This document shows, in pieces, positions 51,093 to 59,745 of a stretch of DNA of 64,000 bases. The first letter of the stretch is position 1. The number at the start of each line of letters is the position of its first letter. A program made the position numbers and the translations under genes. Source of the stretch: an uncultured Collinsella sp. (GTDB taxonomy: Bacteria > Actinomycetota > Coriobacteriia > Coriobacteriales > Coriobacteriaceae); the NCBI GenBank assembly GCA_902491055.1, contig CABUGI010000003.1, positions 1 through 64,000 of the forward strand, written 5' to 3'. The notes below the pieces were generated by a model. That model saw only the letters and a program-made list of their open reading frames with translations, was not told the origin of the DNA and ran no database searches.

Positions 51093-52376
51093 ATGAGCGA
51101 GCAGACCATCGGTACTACATGTGTTCAGGGCGGCTATCACCCGGGAGATGCCGAGCCGCGCCAGGTGCCCATCTACCAGTCCACCACGTGGAAGTACGAC
51201 ACGTCGGAGCATATGGGCAAGCTGTTTGACCTGGAGGAGTCGGGCTACTTCTACAGCCGCCTGCAGAACCCCACGTGCGATCTCGTTGCCGCCAAGATCT
51301 GCGAGATGGAGGGAGGCACCGCCGCGATGCTCACGAGCTCGGGCATGGCTGCGAACTTCCTCGCGATCTTTAACGTGGCCGGTGCCGGCGATCATGTGGT
51401 CGCAAGCTCTGCCATTTACGGCGGTACGTATAACCTGCTCGCCCACACCATGGGCCGTATGGGGTTGACCTGCACGTTCGTCGCCCCCGACTGCACCGAT
51501 GAGGAGCTCGAGGCAGCCTTTGAGCCCAATACCAAGCTCGTCTTTGGCGAGACGATCGCAAACCCCGCCCTTGCCGTGCTCGATATTGAGCGCTTTGCCA
51601 AGGCTGCACATGACCACGGCGTGCCGCTGATGGTCGACAACACCTTCCCGACGCCCGTGATGTGCCGTCCCTTTGAGTGGGGCGCCGACATCGTCACGCA
51701 CTCCACGACCAAGTACATGGATGGACATGCTGCCTACCTGGGCGGCGTAATCGTTGACCACGGCCAGTTTGACTGGATGGCTCATGCGGACAAGTTCCCG
51801 GGTCTTACCACGCCCGACGAGAGCTACCACGGCGTGACGTATGCCGAGAAGTTCGGTCGCGAGGGCGCCTTTATTACCAAGGCCACTGCGCAGCTTATGC
51901 GCGACCTCGGCCCCATGCAGAACCCGCAGGCGGCGTTCTTCCTGAACAGCTCGCTCGAGAGCCTGCACGTGCGCATGCCGCGTCATTGTGAGAACGGCCT
52001 GGCCGTTGCCAAGTTCCTGCAGAGCCATCCCAAGGTACGCTTCGTGAGCTATCCGGGCCTGGAGGGCGACAAGTACTATGACCTGGCTCAGAAGTACATG
52101 CCTAACGGTACCTGCGGCGTCGTGAGCTTTGGCTTTAACGGTGGTCGCGCGGCGGCCGAGACCTTTATGAAGAGCCTTAAGCTCGCCCAGATCGCTACGC
52201 ACGTGGCCGATGCGCGTACTTGCTGCTTGCATCCGGCAAACGCTACCCATCGCCAGATGAACGACGAGGAGCTCATCGCCTGTGGCATCTCCGCCGATAT
52301 GGTGCGTCTGTCGTGCGGCCTCGAGGACACGGCCGATCTGATTGCCGACCTTGAGCAGGCGCTTGAGCAGTGCTAG
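51093..52376 (+). CDS. metY: O-acetylhomoserine sulfhydrylase (MetY type)
   Basis: A 427-residue PLP enzyme of the Cys/Met metabolism family. It probably condenses O-acetylhomoserine with sulfide to homocysteine, the direct sulfhydrylation route to methionine. Family blocks are IYQSTTWKYD near the start, FYSRLQNPTCD, the YGGTYNLL Tyr and the PLP lysine in THSTTKYMDGH, followed by GGVIVD. The 427-residue length fits MetY better than methionine gamma-lyase, but that activity cannot be excluded. AAGGGAG precedes the ATG. Sulfide from the CyuA-like enzyme could feed it. Confidence 0.88.
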   Translation: MSEQTIGTTCVQGGYHPGDAEPRQVPIYQSTTWKYDTSEHMGKLFDLEESGYFYSRLQNPTCDLVAAKICEMEGGTAAMLTSSGMAANFLAIFNVAGAGDHVVASSAIYGGTYNLLAHTMGRMGLTCTFVAPDCTDEELEAAFEPNTKLVFGETIANPALAVLDIERFAKAAHDHGVPLMVDNTFPTPVMCRPFEWGADIVTHSTTKYMDGHAAYLGGVIVDHGQFDWMAHADKFPGLTTPDESYHGVTYAEKFGREGAFITKATAQLMRDLGPMQNPQAAFFLNSSLESLHVRMPRHCENGLAVAKFLQSHPKVRFVSYPGLEGDKYYDLAQKYMPNGTCGVVSFGFNGGRAAAETFMKSLKLAQIATHVADARTCCLHPANATHRQMNDEELIACGISADMVRLSCGLEDTADLIADLEQALEQC

Positions 52377-52444
52377 GCTAGCTTCCCGTATGAAGCGACG
52401 GTGCCCCTTGGGGTTCCGGTGACATATAGTTCCGATTCCGTAGG

Positions 52445-52491
52445 CGGGACCCCAATCGCGGCTGTTCGCAGGCGATTGGGGCCCCGTTTTT
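52445..52491 (+). terminator. Terminator after metY
   Basis: CGGG-A-CCCCAATCGC pairs with GCGATTGGGG-C-CCCG (14 bp, one mismatch) around a 12-base loop, then five T. Confidence 0.88.
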
Positions 52492-52517
52492 GCGTTGCAC
52501 CACTCGAAAGGATGGAT

Positions 52518-53822
52518 ATGGAGAAAACTGCAGAGCAGCTGCGCCGCGAGCACATTGCCCTTGAGGGCGATACCCATGGCAAGAACAAATGGGCGATTCT
52601 GTTTACCGTGCTCATCATGACGTTTATGGTGTGTCTGGATTCGACCGTCGTGACCGTGGCGCTGCCCGTGATGCAAAAAGAGCTGGGTGTGGGCCTCGAT
52701 CGCATTCAGCTGGTAAGCTCTGTGTATCTGCTTGCGACGTGCGTGGCTATGTTGCCGTTTGGCCGTCTGGGCGACGTGCGCGGCAAGGTGAATGTGTTTC
52801 AGCTGGGCGTCATCGTCTTTTCGGTCGGTTCGCTGCTGTGCGGCCTTTCGGCCTCGCTCGAGGTTCTTATCCTGGCACGCATTGTTCAGGGCGTCGGTTG
52901 CGCGGCGGCCATGGCTAACAACATGGGTATCATCACCGAGTCGTTTCCGGCGCGCGAACGAGGCCGTGCCATGGGTATTCTCGCGACCTTTGTGGCCCTC
53001 GGCATGATGTGTGGCCCCGTGCTCGGCGGCATGCTGGTGGCAAGCTTTCCCTGGGAGAGCATCTTCCTCATCAACCTGCCCATTGGCGTCATCTCGTTTA
53101 TCGTGGGGCTCTACACGCTGCCGCATGTTAAGCCGGAGGCCGGCGAGCGCCCCATGTCGCTGGCGGAGGCCGCGCGTCGCTGCTTTGCAAATTCGGCCTT
53201 CACCATCAATCTTGCCTGCATGCTCATCGTGTTTGTTGGCATTGGCGCATCCGAGTTTATCCTGCCGTTCTATTTTCAGGACGCCCACGGCTTTGGTTCC
53301 GACATTTCCGGACTGCTCTTTTTGGCGCTGCCGATGGTGAATGCCTTTATCGGCCCGCTTTCGGGTACGGTTTCGGACCGTGTTGGTTGCGAGGGCCCCA
53401 CGGCGGTGGGCCTGGGTGTGTACGTGTGCGGTCTCTTTGCGGTAAGTACGCTCGACGAGCACTCTTCCATCCCTGTGATCGTGTGCTGTGTCGCGTTTAT
53501 GTCGTGCGGAACGTCGATTTTCCAGAGCCCCAACAACTCGCTGTACATGGGCTCGGCTCCGCGCGAAGCGCTCGGCTTTGCGGGCAGCCTGGGTAGCCTG
53601 GCGCGCTATGCGGGTATGGCAGTGGGCATTACGGTGGCGTCGCATATCCTGTATGGGCAGATGAGCGTGGCGATGGGCGAGGCCGTGACCAGTTTTGTTG
53701 CAGGCCGTCCGGATGTGTTCCTGTTTGGTTTTCGTTCGGTGTTCTATGTGTTGATGGCCGTGGCAGCCGTGGGCTTTGTCCTCTCGATGGTTCGTTTGGT
53801 GAGGATGCGCGCCCGCCATTAG
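52518..53822 (+). CDS. MFS multidrug efflux transporter (DHA2/EmrB-like)
   Basis: A 434-residue major facilitator, drug:proton antiporter type. The N-terminal half carries motif D1-like LDSTVVTVALPVMQKEL, motif A GRLGDVRGK between the second and third segments, and the motif C-like GPVLGGMLV. Twelve or more membrane segments are visible. Export of drugs or other toxic compounds is likely; the substrate is unknown. The start ATG 52518 is six bases after GAAAGG; ATG 52512 is too close. It follows the metY terminator and so has its own promoter, not recognised. Confidence 0.88.
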   Translation: MEKTAEQLRREHIALEGDTHGKNKWAILFTVLIMTFMVCLDSTVVTVALPVMQKELGVGLDRIQLVSSVYLLATCVAMLPFGRLGDVRGKVNVFQLGVIVFSVGSLLCGLSASLEVLILARIVQGVGCAAAMANNMGIITESFPARERGRAMGILATFVALGMMCGPVLGGMLVASFPWESIFLINLPIGVISFIVGLYTLPHVKPEAGERPMSLAEAARRCFANSAFTINLACMLIVFVGIGASEFILPFYFQDAHGFGSDISGLLFLALPMVNAFIGPLSGTVSDRVGCEGPTAVGLGVYVCGLFAVSTLDEHSSIPVIVCCVAFMSCGTSIFQSPNNSLYMGSAPREALGFAGSLGSLARYAGMAVGITVASHILYGQMSVAMGEAVTSFVAGRPDVFLFGFRSVFYVLMAVAAVGFVLSMVRLVRMRARH

Positions 53823-53980
53823 CGTGTTGGGAGGCTGCCTGCCACGTATCCGCGCCGTCCCAAAAAGACTGGTTTGTGGTGCGATGCGGCTTGTGGGGCG
53901 GGCGGGGGTCGGTCCGTGGTAGACTATCGAACAACGTTTATTAATCGCGCGGTATCCTTGCCGCGAGAAGGGGTTGCGCC

Positions 53981-54559
53981 ATGCAGGAGCTTGAGGATCG
54001 TATTCGCCATGACGGCATCGTAAAGGCCGGTAACGTCCTTAAGGTTGATGCCTTCCTCAACCACCAGTGCGACGTTGAGCTGTTCGACCACATGGGTGCC
54101 GAGTGGGCCCGTCTGTTCAAGGATGTCGAGATCAACAAGATCCTGACGATTGAGGCTTCGGGCATTGGTATGGCTTGCATCGCGGCTCAGCATTTTGGCG
54201 GCGTGCCGGTGGTCTTTGCCAAGAAGGCACAGTCCATCAACCTCGACGGCGAGCAGTACGCCACGACCATCTACTCCTTTACCAAGCAGAAGGAGTACCC
54301 GGTCATCGTTGGCAAACGCTTCCTGTCCGAGGGCGACAAGGTCCTGATCATCGACGACTTTTTGGCCAACGGCTGCGCGCTCGAGGGTCTTATCAAGATC
54401 TGCGAGGCTGCAGGTGCCGAGGTATCCGGCATTGGCATTGCGGTGGAGAAGGGCTTCCAGGGCGGTGGCGATAAGCTCCGCGAGCGCGGCTTCCGCGTTG
54501 AAAGCCTAGCCCGTATCGCCGATATGGACTGCGATACCGGCGAGATCACCTTCGCCTAA
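53981..54559 (+). CDS. xpt: Xanthine phosphoribosyltransferase
   Basis: Xpt salvages xanthine to XMP using phosphoribosyl pyrophosphate. The 192-residue protein has the LTIEASGIGMACIAA block, FAKKAQSINL, and the PRPP-binding motif KVLIIDDFLANGCALEGL. It is the usual Gram-positive length. No purine riboswitch is seen in the 160-base upstream region; a candidate extended -10 TGGTAGACT ends at 53925, and a CGCGG/CCGCG dyad lies in the leader at 53949. GAAGGGG is the ribosome binding site. Confidence 0.93.
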   Translation: MQELEDRIRHDGIVKAGNVLKVDAFLNHQCDVELFDHMGAEWARLFKDVEINKILTIEASGIGMACIAAQHFGGVPVVFAKKAQSINLDGEQYATTIYSFTKQKEYPVIVGKRFLSEGDKVLIIDDFLANGCALEGLIKICEAAGAEVSGIGIAVEKGFQGGGDKLRERGFRVESLARIADMDCDTGEITFA

Positions 54560-54586
54560 GCGCGCAACACAAGCGATTGGTATGCG

Positions 54587-54622
54587 ATGTGACAAAGGGA
54601 CTTTCCCTTTGTCACATTTTTT
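54587..54622 (+). terminator. Terminator after xpt
   Basis: ATGTGACAAAGGGA and TCCCTTTGTCACAT form a perfect 14-bp stem with a CTT loop, followed by six T. Confidence 0.93.
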
Positions 54623-54640
54623 ATGAAGGGAGGTGTTGAT

Positions 54641-55021
54641 ATGGATGAGAACAAGATGGGATGGCGCGAGTATGCGCGCTATGCCGAGATGTCGGTCGAG
54701 GAGTTGGCGCGAGATTGCGAGGTGCAGGTGTTTCGCGCGACAGGTCCGGGCGGACAGGGCGTGAACACGACGGACTCGGCGGTGCGTATGAAGCATGGGC
54801 CCACGGGGATTGTTGTGACGGCGCGCGAGAGCCGTAGTCAGTTTCAGAATCGCGCGAGCTGCCTGCGTAAGCTGCGCGCTGAGCTGGAGCGTCGCGGGCG
54901 TCCACCGCGCCGACGCGTAAAGACTAAGGTGCCTCTGCGCTCTCGCCAGCGCAGGCTCAATGACAAGCACTTCAACGCCATTAAAAAGGCCAACCGTCGC
55001 AAGCCGGGTAGCGACGAATAG
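54641..55021 (+). CDS. Release-factor-like peptidyl-tRNA hydrolase domain protein
   Basis: A 126-residue protein made of the catalytic domain of class I release factors, without the codon-recognition domains. The GGQ motif lies in ATGPGGQGVNTTDSAVRMKH, and the C-terminal half is very basic (RRVKTKV, RRLNDKHF, KKANRRKP), as in ribosome rescue factors ArfB/YaeJ and C12orf65. It probably frees stalled ribosomes by hydrolysing peptidyl-tRNA, but this subgroup is not well characterised. GGGAGGTG precedes ATG 54641; the in-frame ATG 54623 lies in the terminator. Confidence 0.85.
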   Translation: MDENKMGWREYARYAEMSVEELARDCEVQVFRATGPGGQGVNTTDSAVRMKHGPTGIVVTARESRSQFQNRASCLRKLRAELERRGRPPRRRVKTKVPLRSRQRRLNDKHFNAIKKANRRKPGSDE

Positions 55022-55031
55022 CCTCCTCATG

Positions 55032-55098
55032 AGTTGCGGTGAAATAGGGACTGTTTTGCGGCTTTAGCTGCATAAACAGTCCCTATTTCACCGCAACT
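55032..55098. repeat. AGTTGCGGTG-family hairpin, copy 4
   Basis: Perfect 25-bp stem (55032-55056 with 55074-55098) starting AGTTGCGGTGAAATAGG and a 17-base loop. It lies between two convergent genes. Confidence 0.92.
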
Positions 55099-55107
55099 TA
55101 GGTTGGG

Positions 55108-56070
55108 TTAGCGGGCCGGGTGCCAGACCTCGAGGACGGCGGGAAGGATGTCGACCTCGATGCGCGAGGCGACGATGGGCTCGCCGTCGGCCTGGATGGG
55201 ATAGTCGGGCTCCTCAAAGGTGAGCTCGACATGGCGGCAGCGGCGCATGCGAACCGGCGGCAACTTGGTATGGTGGCCGTCCTTGGCCGAAAGAAACATA
55301 GGCAGGGCAACCGCGCGAGGGACGGGACCGCAGGCGTAGCAGACGTCGAGTACGCCGTCGCAGGGGTCGGCATCGGGGCAGATACGATAGCCCGAGCCAT
55401 AGGTAGGACCCAGCTGAATCGCCATGATAATCGCCCTCACGCGCTCGGCGGGCGCCCCGTCAAAGCTGACTGTCATGGGGTAGTTGCGATAGCGCAGGCC
55501 AAACTGCTCAAGTCCCGAAAGGGTGTAGAGCGGCGCGCCCGTCAAGCCGGTCTTTTTGCGCAGCTCGGTGGTGCCAAGGCCGATGGCGGCATCGATGCCG
55601 ATCGAAAGCGTCTGGTCGTAGTACTCAACGGTAGCCTCGCCGCTGCCGCTTGCGGGGTTCCATGAGCGAATGCGCCCGATGTCCTGGTGCTGCAGCTCGC
55701 AGGTGAGCAGCGCGCCAAAATCTTTGCCGGAGAAATCGTCGATACCGAGCGTTTGGGCAAAATCGTTGCCGGAGCCCACGGGCAGGACGGCAAGAGCGGG
55801 GCGGGCGTCCTCCTCTTGCGTCATAAGCCCGTTGACGACCTCGCGAATCACGCCGTCGCCGCCAAGGGCGATAACGGTGCGATAGCCCTGAGCCTGTGCG
55901 GCCAGCTCCTTGGCGTGTCCCATGCGCTCGGTCAGCACCAGATCAAACTGGGATGCGCGCGCGGTCATATCCAAAAAGCGTTGCAGGCGCTCGGCAACTT
56001 CGCGCGCCGCACCCGACTGGGCGGCTGGGTTGGCGATGATGAGCGTGCGGCCAAAATCAGTTGCGTGCAT
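55108..56070 (-). CDS. Diacylglycerol/lipid kinase family protein (YegS/DagK type)
   Basis: A 320-residue lipid kinase of the DAGK catalytic superfamily. The N-terminal domain starts TLIIANPAAQSGAA, then carries the nucleotide motif VIALGGDGVIREVVNGL and PVGSGNDFAQTLG, all typical. Gram-positive members such as DgkB recycle diacylglycerol from lipoteichoic acid or phospholipid turnover; the exact lipid here is unknown. GGGAG sets the start at 56070. It lies 87 bases after the ClC gene on the same strand and likely shares its transcript. Confidence 0.88.
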   Translation of the reverse strand: MHATDFGRTLIIANPAAQSGAAREVAERLQRFLDMTARASQFDLVLTERMGHAKELAAQAQGYRTVIALGGDGVIREVVNGLMTQEEDARPALAVLPVGSGNDFAQTLGIDDFSGKDFGALLTCELQHQDIGRIRSWNPASGSGEATVEYYDQTLSIGIDAAIGLGTTELRKKTGLTGAPLYTLSGLEQFGLRYRNYPMTVSFDGAPAERVRAIIMAIQLGPTYGSGYRICPDADPCDGVLDVCYACGPVPRAVALPMFLSAKDGHHTKLPPVRMRRCRHVELTFEEPDYPIQADGEPIVASRIEVDILPAVLEVWHPAR

Positions 56071-56157
56071 GGGGCGACTCCCGGCGTATGACGTGACGGT
56101 GCGGTCGCGCTCAGGTCGAATTGCCCCCGATTGTGGCTGCACGTCGAATACTTACGT

Positions 56158-57579
56158 CTACTCTATCAGGTCGTTGTGGCGCTCGATAGCATCCGCTACC
56201 GTACCGCCCTCATCCACAATAAGCGAACGGCGCTTGGGCGAGATGATGCGCTGGGCGGGGTACACGCCGCGGTGTCCGGCGGTTAGGTAGCTGATAAAGG
56301 CCACGATGACAAAGAACCCGGCTGCCGTGCCGTGGAACAGGTCGATGGCCATCATACAGGTGGTGATAGGCACGTTAAGGCCGGCGCAGAACACGCCGAG
56401 CATGCCCAGCGCTGCCAGAAAGCTGGGATCGATTCCGACGAGGCAACCGATCCAGCCGCCGAGCGCCGCACCGATACCAAACAGGGGCGTGACCTCGCCG
56501 CCTTGGAAGCCGGCACCCAGGGTGAGCGCTGTGACGACCAACTTGATGGCTGCGTCCGCCAGGGTGGTGTTGCCGGCAAATCCGGCGCCGGAAAGCCACG
56601 TGGAAAGGCCGGCGTAGTTCCAGGCGTCGAGGAGGGCATAGGCGGCCAAAACCACGAGTGCGCCCATGAGTGCGCGAACGAGGTAATTGGTGATAAAGCG
56701 ACCGTACAGGCTCTTGACGGTTCGAACCGACCAGGCAAAGAGGCGTGCCGTCAGACCGAAGATAATGGCGCTGATAACAACGATGACGACCGTTTTGGGC
56801 GTCATAGCGGGAACGCTGGCGATGACATTCGCTTCGTACTCGGTTCCCAAGGCAAGCGATGTAAAGTAGCCGGTAAACGAGGCGACCAGGCAGTAGATGC
56901 CTGCGGTGTAGTCGATCTTGCCGATAAAGCACATCTCCATGCCAAAGAACGCTCCGGCAAGGGGCGAGCCGAACACGGCGCCAAAGGCCGACGAGATGCC
57001 GGCGAGCATGAGGTCGTGGTGGTCATGCTTTTTGAGGTGGGCGAGGCTCGAGATGTTGCTGGCGATGGTGCCGCCAATCTGCACCGCGGCTCCCTCGCGA
57101 CCGGCCGATCCGCCCGTTAGGTGCGTGAGCGTGGAGCAGACGAAGGTGAGGACGGCCATGCGCATATGGATGAGGCGTGTGCCCAGGGCGGAGTCGATGA
57201 CCAGGTTGTTACCGCGTTTGGCGGCAAGACCGTGGTTTTTGTACACCCATGCGGTGGCAACGCCCACAACGGGAAGCAGCGCGTAAATCCACGCATGGTG
57301 CTCGCGATAGTCGGTCGCGATATTCAACGAGGCCAAAAACGCCCAAGCGGCAACGCCCATGGCGAGCGAGACGATGACGACGAGTGCGAGCAACTTGGCG
57401 CTCGCGAGTAGGTTGCGGGCGTTGCGGCGCGTGTCGGCAGCCAAGAGATGCTCGGAGCGGGTAAGTTGATGCCTGCCTGCCGTGATGACGTCATTAAGGG
57501 AGAAAAAGCCGCCGTCGTCGAGCGGCTGGGAATGATCCTGCGCTTTGTTTGCGCTTTCGGGTTTGTCGTTATGAGCCAT
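56158..57579 (-). CDS. ClC-family anion transporter, fluoride-type (CLC-F/SycA-like) signature
   Basis: A 473-residue ClC protein with about 14 hydrophobic segments between residues 70 and 430. The second selectivity block reads GGSAGREGAAVQIGG, where ordinary ClC transporters have GREGP, and the first block reads RGNNLVID in place of GSGIP. Such changes mark the CLC-F group, which exports fluoride in exchange for protons. I infer a fluoride exporter, with the caution that no fluoride riboswitch is seen upstream. AAGAGGAA precedes the ATG, and a -10 TATAAT on the minus strand is at 57609-57614. Confidence 0.85.
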   Translation of the reverse strand: MAHNDKPESANKAQDHSQPLDDGGFFSLNDVITAGRHQLTRSEHLLAADTRRNARNLLASAKLLALVVIVSLAMGVAAWAFLASLNIATDYREHHAWIYALLPVVGVATAWVYKNHGLAAKRGNNLVIDSALGTRLIHMRMAVLTFVCSTLTHLTGGSAGREGAAVQIGGTIASNISSLAHLKKHDHHDLMLAGISSAFGAVFGSPLAGAFFGMEMCFIGKIDYTAGIYCLVASFTGYFTSLALGTEYEANVIASVPAMTPKTVVIVVISAIIFGLTARLFAWSVRTVKSLYGRFITNYLVRALMGALVVLAAYALLDAWNYAGLSTWLSGAGFAGNTTLADAAIKLVVTALTLGAGFQGGEVTPLFGIGAALGGWIGCLVGIDPSFLAALGMLGVFCAGLNVPITTCMMAIDLFHGTAAGFFVIVAFISYLTAGHRGVYPAQRIISPKRRSLIVDEGGTVADAIERHNDLIE

Positions 57580-57789
57580 ACGTTCCTCTTTTAGGTTGCA
57601 ACGCAAGCATTATAAAACGCGGTAAACGCGACGAGCCGGTGGGTTGGTTTCCATTCTGTTTCGCGGCCTGCAACCGACAGGTGTATTTGCGGGTACAGGC
57701 CGAGTCGCGGTCGTGCGTCGGGGGATTATACTGAGACAAGCATAAAGAATTGGCGCCCCTGTTGTGCGCCGTGGCATTAAGAGGTGCAT

Positions 57790-59052
57790 ATGGCAGAGAA
57801 ACTCATTCCACTGGAGGACGCACAGTCGATTGTCCTGTCGCACGTTGCTCCGACCGATCTCGTCGAGATTCCCGTGTGGCAGGCGGCTGGTTTTCCCTTG
57901 GCCGAGGACGCGGCGGCCGATATCGATATCTCGCCGTTTGCCAACAGCGCTATGGACGGATATGCCGTGCGCTCGGCGGACTTGGTGCAGGCATCTGGCG
58001 AGGCGCCGGTGACGCTCGACGTTATCGGACACGAGGCCGCGGGCCATGTGTTTGAGGGCGCAATCGGTGCGGGCGAGGCGGTCCGCATCATGACAGGCGC
58101 GCCGGTGCCCGAGGGTGCCGATGCCGTGGTGAAGTACGAGATCGTCGATGTGCTCGACGGTGACGGCAACGAGGGCTCGCACGTTCGCTTTTCGGCGCCG
58201 GCCAAGGTAGGGGAGAACGTTCGCTCTGCTGCCGAGGAGGCCCATGCCGGCGATGTTGTGATGCACGCCGGCGAGGTCGTGGCTCCGGCGGGCGCGGGTC
58301 TGCTGGCGAGCGCCGGATACGCGAGCGTGAAGGTGCACGCTGCCCCGCGTGTGGGCATTATCTCGCTGGGCACGGAGCTGGTCGCGCCGGGTGAGCTGCC
58401 GGCGCGCGGGCAGATTCGCGATTCCAACTCGTCGGCGTTGATGGCCGAGGCACTCGATGCCGGCGCCGAGCCCGTATTCTACGGCATTGCGCCCGATGAT
58501 GAGCAGGCGATCGCCGAGCTGGTGCATCGTGCCGTGCAGGAGTGCGACTTTGTCATTACGAGCGGTGGCGCCTCGGCGGGCGATTACGATTTCGTGACGG
58601 CGCTCGTCCGGCGCGAGGGCGAGGTACTGTTTGACCGCATCTCGATGCGTCCGGGCAAGGCCATCACGTTTGGCTTGCTCGGGGGTAAGCCCTACCTAGG
58701 GCTTTCAGGCAATCCGGCTGCGGCGTATGTGGGCTTTGAGATGCTTGCCCGTCCGGCGATTCGCAAGATGCGCGGTTTTGCCGAGGTTGCGCGTCCCGTG
58801 CAGCAGGCGACGCTCACACACGGCGTGAAAAAGCGACAGCATCGCCGCTTCTTCGATCGCGCCACGGTTTTGCGCGACCCCGAGACCGGTGAGTTGTTGG
58901 TGACCGAGGCTAAGACACAGAATTCGGCGCTGCTTGGAACTATGCAGCGTGCGAATTGCCTGTTGCGTATTGACGAAGGGCCGTGCGAGCTCAAGGCGGG
59001 AGATGCCGTGGACGTTGTTCGCGTCGACCTGCCCGAGGGAACGGCGCTATAG
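57790..59052 (+). CDS. moeA: MoeA, molybdopterin molybdenumtransferase
   Basis: MoeA inserts molybdenum (or tungsten) into adenylated molybdopterin. The 420-residue protein has the N-terminal MoeA blocks SPFANSAMDGYAV and RIMTGAPVPEGADAV, the central MPT-binding domain with TSGGASAGDYDF and KPYLGLSGNPAAAY, and a C-terminal beta-barrel. All expected domains are present. AAGAGG is upstream of ATG 57790. mogA follows after 10 bases, then modABC, so the module makes cofactor and brings in the metal. Confidence 0.94.
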   Translation: MAEKLIPLEDAQSIVLSHVAPTDLVEIPVWQAAGFPLAEDAAADIDISPFANSAMDGYAVRSADLVQASGEAPVTLDVIGHEAAGHVFEGAIGAGEAVRIMTGAPVPEGADAVVKYEIVDVLDGDGNEGSHVRFSAPAKVGENVRSAAEEAHAGDVVMHAGEVVAPAGAGLLASAGYASVKVHAAPRVGIISLGTELVAPGELPARGQIRDSNSSALMAEALDAGAEPVFYGIAPDDEQAIAELVHRAVQECDFVITSGGASAGDYDFVTALVRREGEVLFDRISMRPGKAITFGLLGGKPYLGLSGNPAAAYVGFEMLARPAIRKMRGFAEVARPVQQATLTHGVKKRQHRRFFDRATVLRDPETGELLVTEAKTQNSALLGTMQRANCLLRIDEGPCELKAGDAVDVVRVDLPEGTAL

Positions 59053-59062
59053 GAGGAACGCT

Positions 59063-59542
59063 ATGGAGTTGAAGATTTCGATCGTGACGTGCTCGGACAC
59101 ACGCGATCTTTTGCAGGATGAGGCCGGAGCCGCACTCGAGGAACTTATCGAGGCACAGGGCTGGACGGTCGCCTCACATGTGGTCGTGCGCGACGACGTC
59201 AGCGAGATCGGTGATGCCATTGTGGAAGCCGCCGATGAGTGCCACGCCAATGTCGTGCTCACCTGCGGCGGCACGGGGCTTTCGATGCGCGACGTGACAC
59301 CCGAGGCGACGCGCGCCGTCTGCGACCGCGATGTGCCGGGTATTGCAGAGGCGATTCGCGCGTACTCCATGACCAAGACGCGCCGCGCCATGCTCTCGCG
59401 CGCCGTGTGCATGCAACGAGGTCATACACTTGTCGTAAACTTTCCCGGTTCTACGAAGGCCGCCCGCGAAAGCTGGGAGGCCATAGCAGACCAGCTGGAG
59501 CACGCGGCTCAGATGACAGCGGGCGGCGGACATACCAACTAA
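59063..59542 (+). CDS. mogA: MogA/MoaB-family molybdopterin adenylyltransferase
   Basis: This 159-residue protein adenylates molybdopterin before MoeA inserts the metal. The family blocks are KISIVTCSDTR at the start, LTCGGTGLSMRDVTPEAT (the MPT-binding GGTG loop) and VVNFPGSTKAARESW. It is of the short MogA/MoaB type. AGGAGG precedes the ATG and the gene lies 10 bases after moeA. A terminator follows. Confidence 0.93.
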   Translation: MELKISIVTCSDTRDLLQDEAGAALEELIEAQGWTVASHVVVRDDVSEIGDAIVEAADECHANVVLTCGGTGLSMRDVTPEATRAVCDRDVPGIAEAIRAYSMTKTRRAMLSRAVCMQRGHTLVVNFPGSTKAARESWEAIADQLEHAAQMTAGGGHTN

Positions 59543-59554
59543 GCGGTTTACCTG

Positions 59555-59590
59555 CGGCGGGGCGACCTTATCGGTCGCTCCGCTTTTGTT
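59555..59590 (+). terminator. Terminator after mogA
   Basis: GCGGGGCGACC pairs with GGTCGCTCCGC (11 bp, one G-T) with the loop TTATC, then TTTTGTTTT. Confidence 0.85.
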
Positions 59591-59632
59591 TTCTGCCGAA
59601 TCGACGCCAAGGTGCACGGTAACTTGAAACTA

Positions 59633-59670
59633 TATTCTCTGGCGAGAATAATTTCTCATTATCATTATTC
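59633..59670. promoter_or_regulatory. Overlapping dyads, candidate operator of modABC
   Basis: TATTCTC-TGGC-GAGAATA (59633-59650) and GAATAAT/ATTATTC (59646-59652 and 59664-59670) share bases and cannot form as hairpins at once. The sequence ATTATCA (59658-59664) inside overlaps the likely -35. The motif resembles Fur- or DtxR-type sites more than E. coli ModE boxes. Confidence 0.45.
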
Positions 59671-59685
59671 GCGCGGAAGTATAAT
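59659..59685 (+). promoter_or_regulatory. Likely modA promoter
   Basis: A perfect -10, TATAAT (59680-59685), with a weak -35 TTATCA (59659-59664), spacer 15. Confidence 0.55.
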
Positions 59686-59745
59686 CTAGTAACAGAATAA
59701 AGCCTGCGGCGGGGTGCCCGGGCATAGCGTTCGAAAGGGTTGAAT

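Noticed and set aside
53823..53980. Purine riboswitch in front of xpt
   Set aside because: The conserved purine aptamer core and its kissing loops are not found; only a short CGCGG/CCGCG dyad is present.
57580..57789. Fluoride or molybdenum cofactor riboswitch between the ClC gene and moeA
   Set aside because: Neither the fluoride aptamer consensus on the minus strand nor the Moco aptamer on the plus strand is visible. A GGCCTG/CAGGCC dyad (57665-57701) is the only structure.
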